The notes under the pieces: generated by a model
Databases searched by the model: none
What the model was told of the DNA's origin: nothing
Seen by the model: only the letters and a program-made list of their open reading frames with translations
Source of the DNA: Coraliomargarita_B sp036735565
GTDB taxonomy: Bacteria > Verrucomicrobiota > Verrucomicrobiia > Opitutales > Coraliomargaritaceae
Assembly: GCA_036735565.1 (NCBI GenBank)
Contig: DAINOC010000005.1
Location: forward strand, 1 to 64,000
Length of the DNA: 64,000 nt
Direction of reading: 5' to 3'
Shown here: positions 28,795 to 38,990 of the stretch, piece after piece
How positions within the stretch are numbered: the stretch's first letter is position 1
Layout of the letters: each line of letters begins with the position of its first letter
Position numbers and translations under genes: made by a program

Positions 28795-29734
28795 ATGATT
28801 TGGTATAGCCTGGACACTTGGATCGTCGTGGTCGGCATATTGGCCGCCTGCGCCTGTGCGTTGCCCGGGAGTTTCCTCGTTTTGCGGCGGATGAGTATGA
28901 TGGGTGATGCGATCAGCCACGCGGTGCTGCCGGGGCTGGCGATCGCCTTTCTTGTGTCCGGGGCGCGGTCCAGCCTGCTCATGTTTATCGGGGCGGCGGT
29001 GGTCGGCGTATTGACGGCGGTGTTCACGCAGTGGATCAGCCGTTTCGGCAATGTCGACCGCGGGGCCTCCATGGGGATCGTTTTCACCACCCTGTTCGCG
29101 CTGGGCTTGATCCTGATTGTGCAGGCGGCGGATCACGTCGACCTGGACCCCGGCTGTGTGCTCTATGGCGCGATTGAACTGACCCCGCTGGACGTGGTCT
29201 GGCGTCCGGAGTTGGCCGGAGTGGTGTTTGCGGTGCCACGCTCGGCCCTGGTTCTGGGCGGGGTGCTATTGCTTAATTTAGGCTTTGTGCTGCTGTTTTT
29301 CAAGGAGCTGCGCATCAGCTCCTTTGACCCCGAGCTGGCCAATACCATGGGCATCAATGCCAACCTCATGCACTATTTGTTGATGACCCTTGTGGCCATC
29401 ACGACGGTGGCGGCATTTGAAGCGGTGGGCAGTATTATCGTCATCGCGATGTTGATTGTGCCGGCGGCTACGGCCCATCTCCTGACGGATCGGCTGGGCT
29501 GGATGATCGGGCTGAGTCTGCTGATGGGTGCACTGGCAGCGGTCAGCGGCCATGTCAGCGCTCTGATCGTGCCGGGTTGGCTGGGCTACGAGAGCACCTC
29601 GACCTCGGGTATGATGGCGGTTATGGCCGGGGTGATCTTTGCCCTGGTCTTATTGTTCGCTCCCCGCCATGGGGTGCTGTTTAAGTGGATGCGGCGGTCA
29701 GCCGAGCCCAACGAGGCACCGGCAGAGGCCGGGC

Positions 29735-29754
<20 letters not shown>
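28795..29754 (+). CDS. Metal ABC transporter permease (YtgD/TroD-like)
   Basis: A 319-residue ABC-3 family permease with about eight to nine hydrophobic helices. VLRRMSMMGDAISHAVLPGLAIAF and EAVGSIIVIAMLIVPAATAHLLTDR are the conserved cytoplasmic-loop and core regions. It should pair with the permease half of the preceding fusion. Unlike that gene it ends in a short hydrophilic tail. AAGG precedes the ATG; 61 bases separate it from the fusion gene. Its last 20 bases overlap the convergent rho gene. Confidence 0.92.
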
Positions 29755-30889
<1,135 letters not shown>

Positions 30890-31153
30890 AGGATTTGACG
30901 TGTGTGCTAAAGGGGGGAGTCCCTGTCGTGCAGGGCTGCGGATTCGGTTGCCTTTCCTGCTGAAAAATCTGGTAGCGCAGGAAACAGGGTCGCGTCGGGC
31001 AGAGAGGAAAAACTCACGCGGTGCTGGATGGGAAGTGCACGCAGTGCAGCGATCGGTCCCATGCGCATTCAGCAGCTGCCGTAGTCGAACCCCTGCAGCA
31101 AGAGGGTTGAACGTATCCCTGTCAATGCTATTGCTTTGAGGTCGGGTCTCCCC

Positions 31154-31253
31154 NNNNNNNNNNNNNNNNNNNNNNNNNNNNNNNNNNNNNNNNNNNNNNN
31201 NNNNNNNNNNNNNNNNNNNNNNNNNNNNNNNNNNNNNNNNNNNNNNNNNNNNN
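31154..31253. other. Assembly gap (100 N)
   Basis: Exactly 100 N, the usual placeholder for a scaffold gap of unknown size. The left flank ends in CCC and the right flank begins with CCCCC. It removes the 3' end of the rhamnose mutarotase gene and whatever else lies before rho. Confidence 0.98.
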
Positions 31254-31520
31254 CCCCCAGGTTTCGAGAGAAGGCCTGAGCGCTTCCCACCATTTTTGGG
31301 TGGTGTCATCGGCGGCCATTTTAGCCATGTCTTTGTCGAAGTCGTCGCCAACGTATTCGAAGTAACTGAAAAGCAGGCCGTCGTGGTGGAAGATGGAGTA
31401 GTTGCGGAGGTTACAGGCCTCGATTACCGCGAGCACCTCGGGCCAGGTCGACTCGTGGAGGCGTTTGTAGGTATCATAACCTCCCGGTTGCAGGCGTCCT
31501 ATCTTGGCATATCGTCTCAA
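31254..31520 (-). CDS. L-rhamnose mutarotase (RhaM-like), 3' end lost in assembly gap
   Basis: The first 89 residues are readable: RYAKIGRLQPGGYDTYKRLH, STWPEVLAVIEACNLRNYSIF (the WPE region) and LLFSYFEYVGDDFDKDM ... WWEALRPSLETW. This matches the ferredoxin-fold RhaM/DUF718 family, about 104-110 residues long, which interconverts alpha- and beta-L-rhamnose. The last ~15-20 residues fall in the gap. The start is a TTG; no ATG lies in frame upstream near it. No other rhamnose genes are in the window. Confidence 0.8.
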
Positions 31521-31611
31521 GCTGCCCGCTTTGTTTGAGGGAATTCGCTCGGGGTCAAGCCGTTTGGCGATAGGGTGTAATTTGTGTCGGAGATTTCCCC
31601 AGCCAAACGCC

Positions 31612-32082
31612 TCAGCTGCTAGGATTGGAGAGCAGCTCGGGCGTGACGGCGGCGCGATAGTCGAAGACTTTTTTCAGCTGGGGGGCGACAAGGATGGGAT
31701 GCGCCAGGCGACCGAGGGGGTCGAAGGGCATGATATAATGCACCCGGTCGAGGAAGCGGATGCCACCTGGGACCTCGGTGACCTCGTGGTAGTGATACCA
31801 AAGCTTGTAGGGGCCGACCCGCTGCTCGTCGACGAAGGAGTGGTGCTCGCGGATATGCTTCAGCTCGGTGAGCCAGATGCGTTTTCCGATAATCGGAATG
31901 CCCACGCGGTATTCGATGAGCAGGCCCTCATGCATGCGCTCCGGAAGCTCGGTAAGGATCTCGAAGGAGAGGTCGGGTGGGGTGATTCTGTCGAGGTTGA
32001 GAGGGGTGCTGATGAAATCCCAGGCGCTCTGAAGATCCGTTTTTATGATCTGTTCGCGTTGCAAATGGTAAATTTTTGGCAT
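31612..32082 (-). CDS. SRPBCC-family (START-like) protein
   Basis: A 156-residue protein with the helix-grip pattern of cyclase/dehydrase-like SRPBCC proteins: YHLQREQIIKTDLQSAWDFIS at the start, TPPDLSFEIL, a middle beta region IGKRIWLTELKHIREHHSFVDEQ, and the C-terminal VPQ/APQLKKVFDYR helix. This group binds hydrophobic ligands in a deep pocket. The ligand is unknown. It is divergent from the fatty acid desaturase gene with 85 bases between starts. Confidence 0.82.
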   Translation of the reverse strand: MPKIYHLQREQIIKTDLQSAWDFISTPLNLDRITPPDLSFEILTELPERMHEGLLIEYRVGIPIIGKRIWLTELKHIREHHSFVDEQRVGPYKLWYHYHEVTEVPGGIRFLDRVHYIMPFDPLGRLAHPILVAPQLKKVFDYRAAVTPELLSNPSS

Positions 32083-32167
32083 CGCTCTGTATCGTCAGGT
32101 TGAAACGATCCTTACGCCGGAGCCCCTGTAAGTTGATCCGACCGGACACGTTCACTCCGCAGAAAAA

Positions 32168-33079
32168 ATGACAAAGCTAGGCAATATACTCCAACACGCA
32201 CTTAAGGATGAAGACAACCGCCTGCTAATGGCTTCTTCGCCCATCGCGATCATGCATGTTCTGGCCCTCGGAGTGTTTTTCACGGGTTTCAGTTGGGTGG
32301 CTCTGGCGACGCTGCTGTTCACCTATGTCGTGCGGGTCTTTGCGCTGACGGCGGGGTTTCACCGCTACTTCTCACACCGCTCATTCAAGACGAGCCGGGT
32401 CTTCCAGTTTGTGCTGGCCTGGGTGGGGACGTCTTCGGCCCAACTGGGGCCGATGTGGTGGGCGGCCAACCACCGGCATCACCATCAGCACTCCGACAAG
32501 GAGGAGGATATCCACTCGCCGGTGGTCAAAAGTGCTTTTTGGGCGCACATCGGCTGGATCCTATGCCGGGCCTATGGCTCCATCCAGCACGACCGCGTGA
32601 AGGACCTAAGCAAGTATCCGGAGCTGCGTTTCATTGACCGTTTCCATGTGCTGCCCGTGCTGTCGCTCATTCTGGCGCTTTGTGCGCTCGGTGCGTCGTT
32701 GAATCATTTCTTTCCGACATGGGGTACCAGCGGCCTACAGTTGGTGATGTGGGGCTTCTTTCTCAGCACGATTTTTGTGTATCATGTCACCTTCTGCGTG
32801 AATTCGGTCACTCACATCGTAGGCACGAAGCGTTTTGAAACGGATGATGAGAGCCGCAACAGTTTTTGGGTGGCACTCCTCACCTTTGGCGAGGGCTGGC
32901 ACAATAACCACCACCGCTGGCCGCTCTCGGCGCGGCAGGGTATGTATTGGTGGGAGTTTGACCTGACCTTCCTTCTGCTCCGGGCTTTGGAGAAGCTTGG
33001 CCTTGTCTGGGATCTTCAGGTTTATCCCGAGAAGATCTATGCCGAGGCGGCCGCCGCGACGGAGCGCGGGGCGGCGTGA
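32168..33079 (+). CDS. Acyl-CoA/acyl-lipid delta-9 desaturase
   Basis: A 303-residue integral membrane desaturase with the three His boxes in order: HRYFSHRSF, NHRHHHQHSD and GEGWHNNHHRWP, and about four hydrophobic segments. These boxes bind a di-iron centre that inserts a cis double bond, usually at C9. No cytochrome b5 domain is fused. It overlaps the DUF1295 gene by 4 bases (GTGA). Its product, an unsaturated acyl chain, is the substrate type used by the Cfa enzyme two genes on. Confidence 0.93.
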   Translation: MTKLGNILQHALKDEDNRLLMASSPIAIMHVLALGVFFTGFSWVALATLLFTYVVRVFALTAGFHRYFSHRSFKTSRVFQFVLAWVGTSSAQLGPMWWAANHRHHHQHSDKEEDIHSPVVKSAFWAHIGWILCRAYGSIQHDRVKDLSKYPELRFIDRFHVLPVLSLILALCALGASLNHFFPTWGTSGLQLVMWGFFLSTIFVYHVTFCVNSVTHIVGTKRFETDDESRNSFWVALLTFGEGWHNNHHRWPLSARQGMYWWEFDLTFLLLRALEKLGLVWDLQVYPEKIYAEAAAATERGAA

Positions 33080-33870
33080 GCACGGGTGCCTTTTGGCTCG
33101 GCTTTTTTCCGGTCGGTTTCACGCTGGCGCTCTTGGTCTATTGGCTGGCGAGGCGGGTAAGGCTCTTTGCCTTGGTCGACACCATTTGGACGCTGGGGAT
33201 GGGGCTCGGGGTGCTGGTCTATGCTCTGCTATCCGGCGTCGACTCCCTTCGGGAAGTGGTGGTGCTCGCAGTGGTGCTTGTTTGGTCGGGACGTCTGAGT
33301 CTTCATTTGATTAAGGATCGGATCCTGCCTGGACGGGAAGATCCCCGCTACGAGGCGCTGGCGCATCACTGGGGAGAGGCCGCCGGGCGCAAATTCATCT
33401 TTGTGTTTTTGGCACAGGTGCCGCTGGTGGCCCTGTTTTTACTGCCCGTGACCTTGGCGCTCGGGGCCGGCGATGCGGCTTGGCGCTGGTTGGACAGCAT
33501 TGGGCTCCTGATTGCGGTGACTGCGTTGCTCGGGGAGTCGCTGGCCGACCGTCAGTTGGCCCGGTTTCGGGCGGATCCAGGGAACCGGGGCAAAGTGTGC
33601 CGCGACGGCCTTTGGCGCTATTCGCGGCATCCCAATTATTTTTTTGAATGGTTGCACTGGCTGGCCTATGTGGCCTTTGCTTTTGGGTCGCCGGGAGGGG
33701 CGTGGGCTTGGATCGGACCTGTAATGATGTATCTATTCCTGCGTTACATTACAGGAGTGCCTTTTGCCGAACGGTCTTCGCTGAAGAGCCGGGGCGAGGC
33801 CTATCGCGACTACCAGCAAACCACCAACGCATTTTTTCCATGGAAACCACGGCCCGAACCAACCTCCTAG
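33076..33870 (+). CDS. DUF1295 membrane protein (steroid 5-alpha-reductase-like fold)
   Basis: A 264-residue protein with six to seven hydrophobic helices. DTIWTLGMGLGVLVYAL, DRQLARFRADPGNRGKVCRDGLWRYSRHPNYFFEW and SLKSRGEAYRDYQQTTNAFFPW are the DUF1295 signatures, a family related to steroid reductases and isoprenyl-cysteine methyltransferases. Its reaction is unknown; location between a desaturase and Cfa suggests acyl-chain modification. It starts with GTG overlapping the desaturase stop, and its end overlaps the cfa start by 31 bases. Confidence 0.88.
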   Translation: MSTGAFWLGFFPVGFTLALLVYWLARRVRLFALVDTIWTLGMGLGVLVYALLSGVDSLREVVVLAVVLVWSGRLSLHLIKDRILPGREDPRYEALAHHWGEAAGRKFIFVFLAQVPLVALFLLPVTLALGAGDAAWRWLDSIGLLIAVTALLGESLADRQLARFRADPGNRGKVCRDGLWRYSRHPNYFFEWLHWLAYVAFAFGSPGGAWAWIGPVMMYLFLRYITGVPFAERSSLKSRGEAYRDYQQTTNAFFPWKPRPEPTS

Positions 33871-35072
33871 ACAGCAAAACCGCCGACTCGGGAGCAAAGC
33901 TCGGATTGCGTGAACGGGCCTTTCTCTTCGGGCTGCGAAACCTGCGGGGTGGCAGGCTCTCGGTGCGCTTTCCCAGTGGAGCGGTGGCGATGGTCGGCGA
34001 GCATGTGACCCGTCTGGAGGAGCTGAACATCTCGGATCCGGCTTTTTTCGGCAAGGTGCTGGCCTCCGGCAGTGTGGGATTTGGAGAGGCCTACGTCGAT
34101 GGCGATTGGGACACGCCGAACTTGACCGGCTTGCTCAGCCTGCTTGGGCAGAACCAGTCATCGCTGGGAGCGCTCGGCAAGGGGCTCTCCTGGGCCGCGC
34201 GGATAGTCAACCGCTGGCACCACCGGGCCCGGCGCAACACGCTGGAGAAAAGCCGTGAAAACATCCAGGAGCACTACGACCTGAGTAACGACTTCTACGC
34301 CTGCTTCCTCGACCGTAGTATGACGTATTCCAGCGCGCTCTTCGAGGATTACTACGAAAGCCTGGAGAAGGCCCAGTTCAACAAAATCGAAACGATGCTG
34401 AACCGCGCGGGGGCCAGGCCCGGCGATCACATTTTGGAGATCGGCTCCGGCTGGGGGGCGCTGGCCTTGCAGGCCGCGCGGCGAGGCTGTCGGGTGACGA
34501 CCATCACACTCTCCGAAGAGCAGTTCGTCTATGCGCGAGCGCTCTTCGAGACGGAAGGTGTGGGTGCGCAGGTGGATATTCGTTTGCTCGACTACCGGGA
34601 GCTGGAAGGAGAATTTGACGCTGTGCTCTCGTGCGAGATGATCGAGGCCGTCGGCCGCGAGTATCTGCCGGGCTACTTTGAGCGGATACAGAAAGTGCTC
34701 AAGCCGGGGGCGAAGGCCGTGATCCAAGCTATCACCATTCCGGATACCCGTTACGAAGCCTATTCAAAAAGCTGCGACTGGATTCAAAAACACATTTTCC
34801 CCGGTGGGCATTTGCCTTCACCGGGAGCGATTGACGCCTGTTTGCGTGCCTGCGGTGAACTGCGGCTCGACGGGGTGCAGTCCTTTGGCGAGGACTACGC
34901 GGAGACCTTAAACCGATGGGCCAAGGCCTTTAACCGCAACAGTCAGCGCGTGGCCGAGTTGGGCTTCGATGCGCGCTTCTGCCGCAAGTGGAACTACTAC
35001 CTCAGCTACTGTGAAGCCGGCTTTGAGCAGGGGCTCATCGACGTGCAGCATTTCGTGTTGAGGAGAGATTAA
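33840..35072 (+). CDS. cfa: Cyclopropane-fatty-acyl-phospholipid synthase
   Basis: A 410-residue Cfa-family methyltransferase. An N-terminal lipid-binding part (GSVGFGEAYVDGDWDTPNLTG) is followed by NIQEHYDLSNDFYACFLDRSMTYSSA, the SAM-binding loop ILEIGSGWGALALQAA and GCRVTTITLSEEQFVYA, then the Cys-containing CEMIEAVG and HIFPGGHLPS. It adds a methylene from SAM across a cis double bond of membrane lipids. The ATG at 33840 was chosen because upstream codons read DUF1295 out of frame. Last gene of the lipid operon. Confidence 0.93.
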   Translation: METTARTNLLDSKTADSGAKLGLRERAFLFGLRNLRGGRLSVRFPSGAVAMVGEHVTRLEELNISDPAFFGKVLASGSVGFGEAYVDGDWDTPNLTGLLSLLGQNQSSLGALGKGLSWAARIVNRWHHRARRNTLEKSRENIQEHYDLSNDFYACFLDRSMTYSSALFEDYYESLEKAQFNKIETMLNRAGARPGDHILEIGSGWGALALQAARRGCRVTTITLSEEQFVYARALFETEGVGAQVDIRLLDYRELEGEFDAVLSCEMIEAVGREYLPGYFERIQKVLKPGAKAVIQAITIPDTRYEAYSKSCDWIQKHIFPGGHLPSPGAIDACLRACGELRLDGVQSFGEDYAETLNRWAKAFNRNSQRVAELGFDARFCRKWNYYLSYCEAGFEQGLIDVQHFVLRRD

Positions 35073-35418
35073 AGGGAGTCGGAAGGGTATGCTGTCATGC
35101 ATGCCTCCTCTTGAATTCGAAGGACCTTTTGAACCTTCCTGATTCTTAATAGAAAAAATTTCACGGTGAGAGCTGCGGTCAGTTCTTAAAATGTTGGTGT
35201 CCTTTGGATTTTGAACACCGGTTTGGGCGCTCCGAACATGTCATGAAGTTTACGGATTCGAATGCCTATTTGTAAAATTTTTCCCTCTAATCCCGGGTTT
35301 GTAAATAAATCCTTTTGGATTTGTAAAATCCATATTAATAGATACTTAGCAATTGGTAAAAGAATTAAATAGAACTTGATCCGCTTGTTTTTTAGAATCG
35401 CTCGGTTATCTTTATGAA
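35073..35418. promoter_or_regulatory. AT-rich leader upstream of the pilin-like genes with short inverted repeats
   Basis: A 346-base stretch without a gene, visibly richer in A and T than its surroundings from about 35140 on. It contains the perfect inverted repeat TGGATTT-GTA-AAATCCA (35316-35332), whose left arm also pairs with AAATCC just upstream across a TTTT loop, so two hairpins compete. TTTGTAAA occurs repeatedly. This may be the control region of the pilin-like operon. No promoter can be fixed with confidence. Confidence 0.45.
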
Positions 35419-35793
35419 ATGAGAGCAGGGTTTATCCAAGGTTCGCGAACAGAAGCGTTTTCGTTGGTTGAACTGATGGTGGGGGTGACGATTTTTTCGA
35501 TGGTGGCGGCCAGCGGCTTCGCGACCTTGAATCTAGGCTATGGCCTGATGGATACGGCGCGGAGCTACACCCAGGCGAGTCAGATTATGCAGAGTGAAGT
35601 GGAGCGTGTTCGTTCGCTGGCCTGGGCGAATCTTAACAGTTTGCCGACTCAGCGCACGGAGGTGTCACTTGCTTCTCAGTTCGGTAACGACGTATTTGAT
35701 AAATTTACGCTTTATCGCTCGATTTCAGGGACGGGCAATATTCGCAGGATTACCGTGGAGATTGAGTGGCGCGGTGTTAACGGGCGCTCCTAG
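35419..35793 (+). CDS. Prepilin-type (type IV pilin-like) protein
   Basis: A 124-residue protein with a type III signal: a short leader ending near EAFSLVELMVGVTIFSMVAASGFATL, with Glu at position +5 after the processing site and a hydrophobic helix. The usual Gly before the cleavage site is Ala here (EA/FSLVE). PilD-like cleavage and methylation would place it in a pilus or type II secretion pseudopilus. The remainder (~85 residues) is unlike known major pilins; it resembles minor pilins of the PilV/GspI type. First of three clustered genes. Confidence 0.78.
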   Translation: MRAGFIQGSRTEAFSLVELMVGVTIFSMVAASGFATLNLGYGLMDTARSYTQASQIMQSEVERVRSLAWANLNSLPTQRTEVSLASQFGNDVFDKFTLYRSISGTGNIRRITVEIEWRGVNGRS

Positions 35794-35833
35794 CGGAAAT
35801 CCTTCGCAACCCAATATACGAGAGGAGGGCTGC

Positions 35834-36397
35834 ATGACTACATCCAGTAAAAGCGGATCGCTGGTAATCCGCCGCCGCGGATTTTCTCTTGTGGAGATGA
35901 TGGTGACTGTGGGGCTTTTCAGTTTGATTTTAGCGGCCATCATCCCCGCGTTTAATTTATTCGGGCGATCCATCATCGGGCTCGGCAATTACTCGGTGAT
36001 GAGCCAGGAAAGCCGCCGCAGCCTGGAGATCCTCGCCAGGGACATTCATGCGGCGGAAAGTCTGAGCGTTGCGACGGAGCATGAATTGACGCTCACCCTG
36101 CCCGTTGATCTCGGTGGAGGTGTGGTCAACGTCGTTTACTCGCCTGTCGATAAGACGGTGGTGCGAACCGTCACACCTACTAGCGGTGCGGTATCCTCCC
36201 GTGAAATCCTGAGTGATGTGAGTGAGTTCAGTTTCATTTTTTTCAATCGATTGGGTAGCGAGCTCGAATATTCACACGGTCCAATTTTAATTGAGACCAA
36301 GAGTATTCAAGTAAATGCAAAGCAGCTTAAAAAGATTATTCAACGGGATACGTCCGGTTACATCGTGTCGGCCCGTTATCTAATGCGGAATCACTAA
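35834..36397 (+). CDS. Prepilin-type minor pilin (PilW/GspJ-like)
   Basis: A 187-residue protein with a type III signal RRRGFSLVEMMVTVGLFSLILAAIIPAF: cleavage after Gly, Glu at +5, hydrophobic helix. The region RRSLEILARDIHAAESLSV is typical of PilW/GspJ minor pilins, which sit near the tip of pili or pseudopili. Good ribosome-binding site GAGGAGGG 8 bases before the ATG. It follows the first pilin-like gene by 40 bases. Confidence 0.8.
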   Translation: MTTSSKSGSLVIRRRGFSLVEMMVTVGLFSLILAAIIPAFNLFGRSIIGLGNYSVMSQESRRSLEILARDIHAAESLSVATEHELTLTLPVDLGGGVVNVVYSPVDKTVVRTVTPTSGAVSSREILSDVSEFSFIFFNRLGSELEYSHGPILIETKSIQVNAKQLKKIIQRDTSGYIVSARYLMRNH

Positions 36398-36421
36398 ACG
36401 CACCGGGAGGGCGAAACGGCC

Positions 36422-37840
36422 ATGAGAGAATACCACAAAAAAACTGATTCAACTTTTGCAGGGAAAGGCTCTCGTCGGAAAGGTTCGGTGATGGTGTCGG
36501 CCATCATCTTTACTTTTGTCGTAGCGGTTGCTTCGGCGAGTTATCTGAAATTGGCGCTCTTTGAATATCAATCCGCTGCGAGAGCTTCCCTATATGCATC
36601 AAGTCTGAATCTCGCGGAGACCGGTGTTGAGATGGGGGTGCATGCCTTGAACTCAGGTCAAGTAAATGGTGCTGTTTGGAAAACGCAGGCTGCCGGCTAT
36701 TTGGTCGATGGGGCTTATTCCGGAGATATTTCACTGGCGATTGTGCGGACCGCTGGAGCGACCCCGGTGATTTTTGCCGAGGGTTTGATTAACGGGCATC
36801 CGTCGGGGGCCATTCGCAAACATATTCGCGCAGAGCTGAGCAGTGGTTTCCGTCCTTTCGAAAAGGGTTTTTCGGCGAGAAATGGTATTTCTTTCAGTGG
36901 AAATAATGTGTTGCTGGATAGTTACAATTCAAACTACGGGGCGTATGATGCGCTTTTAGGTATCGAAGCGCCTTTTGGGTATGGAGTGGGCGGGCGCAAT
37001 AAAAACGACGATATTTTTGTGGCGGGAGATCGGATTGATGCAGTTGGAGAGACGGCTGTTAATCAGGGCAATGCCAGCATCTTCGGCTACGTTACCGTCG
37101 GGCCGGACTCGATTGCGTCCATCGGGCCGAACGGTGTGGTGACTACTTACGGTGACGGCAACCATGATACTACACGGGTGCTGAGTGATTTTTACGCGGA
37201 TTTTCCCGAGGAGCCCCATCCCTCGGGAACCTATGACACAACGTATGGATCGATCACCGGATCCACTTCGGTCGTCGGTTCCAGCAATCCCGACGCACCT
37301 CGCTACTACGCGGTGGACTCGATTTCCCTTGGTGGAAACAACGGGTTGTCGATTTCCGGGCATGTGGTGTTCGTGATGTCCGGAGATATCGATGTGAAAG
37401 GTAATGGCAGTATTGAGATTGGGACCGATAGTTCTCTTCAGCTCTACACCGCCAATGATATCAACATCGCTGGAAATGGGGTGACGAATGCGACGGGATC
37501 TCCCTCCAACTTTTACATTTATGGGACTGCATCGACCACAACCAATGGAAGTGGCGTGGTGGAAGCGGGCCAATCGATAAAGGTTTCCGGCAATGGGCAA
37601 CTGCATTCCTCCGTATATGCGCCTGCTGCCGATGTGCGTTTAAACGGAGGCGGGAGCAGCGGGGCGGTTTTTGGTGGGGTCGTGGCCTTCACCGCATCAA
37701 TTGTGGGGAACAGCTCCTTCCACTTCGATGAAGCCCTGCGGGATGAGGTTCGCGGCGGAGGCACCTATTCGATCATTAGCTGGTTGGAAATGACGGGGGA
37801 CACTACCGCTTCGACGCCCGTCGAGTTATCGGCGCTTTAA
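36422..37840 (+). CDS. PilX-like exported protein with large repetitive C-terminal domain
   Basis: A 472-residue protein. A basic leader (RRKGSVMVSAIIFTFVV) and hydrophobic helix at about 22-46, followed by SLNLAETGVEMGVHAL, resemble PilX N-termini of minor pilin clusters. From about residue 150 the chain is rich in Gly, Asn, Ser and Val with short beta-type repeats (ISLGGNNGLSISGHVVFVM, IDVKGNGSIEIG, INIAGNGVTNATG, IKVSGNGQLHSSVYAPAADV), which suggest a right-handed beta-helix. It might be a pilus-tip adhesin; that is an inference. It lies 24 bases after the PilW-like gene. Confidence 0.7.
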   Translation: MREYHKKTDSTFAGKGSRRKGSVMVSAIIFTFVVAVASASYLKLALFEYQSAARASLYASSLNLAETGVEMGVHALNSGQVNGAVWKTQAAGYLVDGAYSGDISLAIVRTAGATPVIFAEGLINGHPSGAIRKHIRAELSSGFRPFEKGFSARNGISFSGNNVLLDSYNSNYGAYDALLGIEAPFGYGVGGRNKNDDIFVAGDRIDAVGETAVNQGNASIFGYVTVGPDSIASIGPNGVVTTYGDGNHDTTRVLSDFYADFPEEPHPSGTYDTTYGSITGSTSVVGSSNPDAPRYYAVDSISLGGNNGLSISGHVVFVMSGDIDVKGNGSIEIGTDSSLQLYTANDINIAGNGVTNATGSPSNFYIYGTASTTTNGSGVVEAGQSIKVSGNGQLHSSVYAPAADVRLNGGGSSGAVFGGVVAFTASIVGNSSFHFDEALRDEVRGGGTYSIISWLEMTGDTTASTPVELSAL

Positions 37841-37961
37841 TGATTTTGAAGGCTACCCACAAACAACGAAGGCATGGTCCCTCAATTGTGCGGGGAAAGA
37901 TGGGTCGTTTTGCGTCTTCCTCTGAATCCCTTGCTGGATAGCGGAGCGGTGGCCGGGCAAA

Positions 37962-38849
37962 CTACATAGCAGTGACGCCATGAGCCTCGGGCTCGTCGCC
38001 GTCTTCCTCGACTGGCGCTGGGTCATCGTCCGGATCGAAGTCCTCAAGTTTGGCGCGGGCCTTACGTTCGGCCCTTTCGCGTGTTTTCTCTTCGAGGCGC
38101 TCGCAGAAAGTCTTGTAGTCGATGATCTCGAATCGGCCGTCGTCGTATTCCACGATGGCGGTGAGGGACTCCACCCAGTCGCCGGAGTTCAGGTAGTGGA
38201 TATCGCCGACCATTTTATCGTCGGCGGTGTGGATGTGCCCGCAGATGATGCCTTTACAGTCGCGCTTGCGGGCGAGGTTCTGCAGTTGTTCCTCATATTT
38301 GCCGACGAAGCTGACGGCGCCCTTGACCTTGGCCTTGATGGCTTTGCTCAGGGAAAAGTATTCTTTGCCGCGCCAGGCCCGGTAGTGGTTGTAGAAGCGA
38401 TTTATGCGGAGGAGCGTCTGGTAGCCGATGTCTCCCAAGACGGCGAGCCACTTGTGGTTGACCGTGACCGCGTCGAAGCCATCGCCGTGGACCACGAGGT
38501 AGTTTCCGGAGTCGTGCTCGTAGATGTATTCATTGACCACTCTCAGCTTGCCGAAAAAGAGCGGCAGGAAGCGGCTGAGAATATCGTCGTGGTTGCCCCG
38601 AAGGTAGATCACCTCGGTGTCACGTTTCTCAACCTTTTTAAGCACCAGGCGGATGAAGCGGGTGTGCTGGTCGGTCCAGCCGCCCCGGCGGGCGAGGCTC
38701 CAGCCGTCGATGATGTCGCCGTTGAGGACCAGTTTCTCGCAGTGGGTGTGCTTGATGAAGTGGTTCACCTCATCGATCTTGCAGTCCAGCGTGCCGAGGT
38801 GGACGTCTGAGAGGAAAATGGTCTTGTAGGATAAGGTGGTTTTTTTCAC
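37962..38849 (-). CDS. LpxH-like metallophosphoesterase (UDP-2,3-diacylglucosamine diphosphatase family)
   Basis: A 295-residue calcineurin-like phosphoesterase. The metal motifs are SDVHLG, NGDIIDGW, LRGNHDD, VVHGDGFD and CGHIHTA. Together with GKYEEQLQNLARKRDCKGIICGH, this resembles the UDP-2,3-diacylglucosamine pyrophosphatase group used in lipid A synthesis. It is longer than E. coli LpxH (240) because of a charged C-terminal tail (about 250-295, Asp/Glu rich). Exact substrate is not certain. It stands alone and is convergent with the pilin-like genes. Confidence 0.85.
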   Translation of the reverse strand: MKKTTLSYKTIFLSDVHLGTLDCKIDEVNHFIKHTHCEKLVLNGDIIDGWSLARRGGWTDQHTRFIRLVLKKVEKRDTEVIYLRGNHDDILSRFLPLFFGKLRVVNEYIYEHDSGNYLVVHGDGFDAVTVNHKWLAVLGDIGYQTLLRINRFYNHYRAWRGKEYFSLSKAIKAKVKGAVSFVGKYEEQLQNLARKRDCKGIICGHIHTADDKMVGDIHYLNSGDWVESLTAIVEYDDGRFEIIDYKTFCERLEEKTRERAERKARAKLEDFDPDDDPAPVEEDGDEPEAHGVTAM

Positions 38850-38990
38850 GGGAGGCGGCCAGTGCGTCGGTTTTTGGCGTTAAGCCACGCAGGTTCCATT
38901 GGGTCAAAGAAATTTAACCCGGGTGCCGCACTTGTCACCTAATTGTAATATTAGGTCGGGCCGATAGGGATCACTTTTTGCCCGCTGGGC

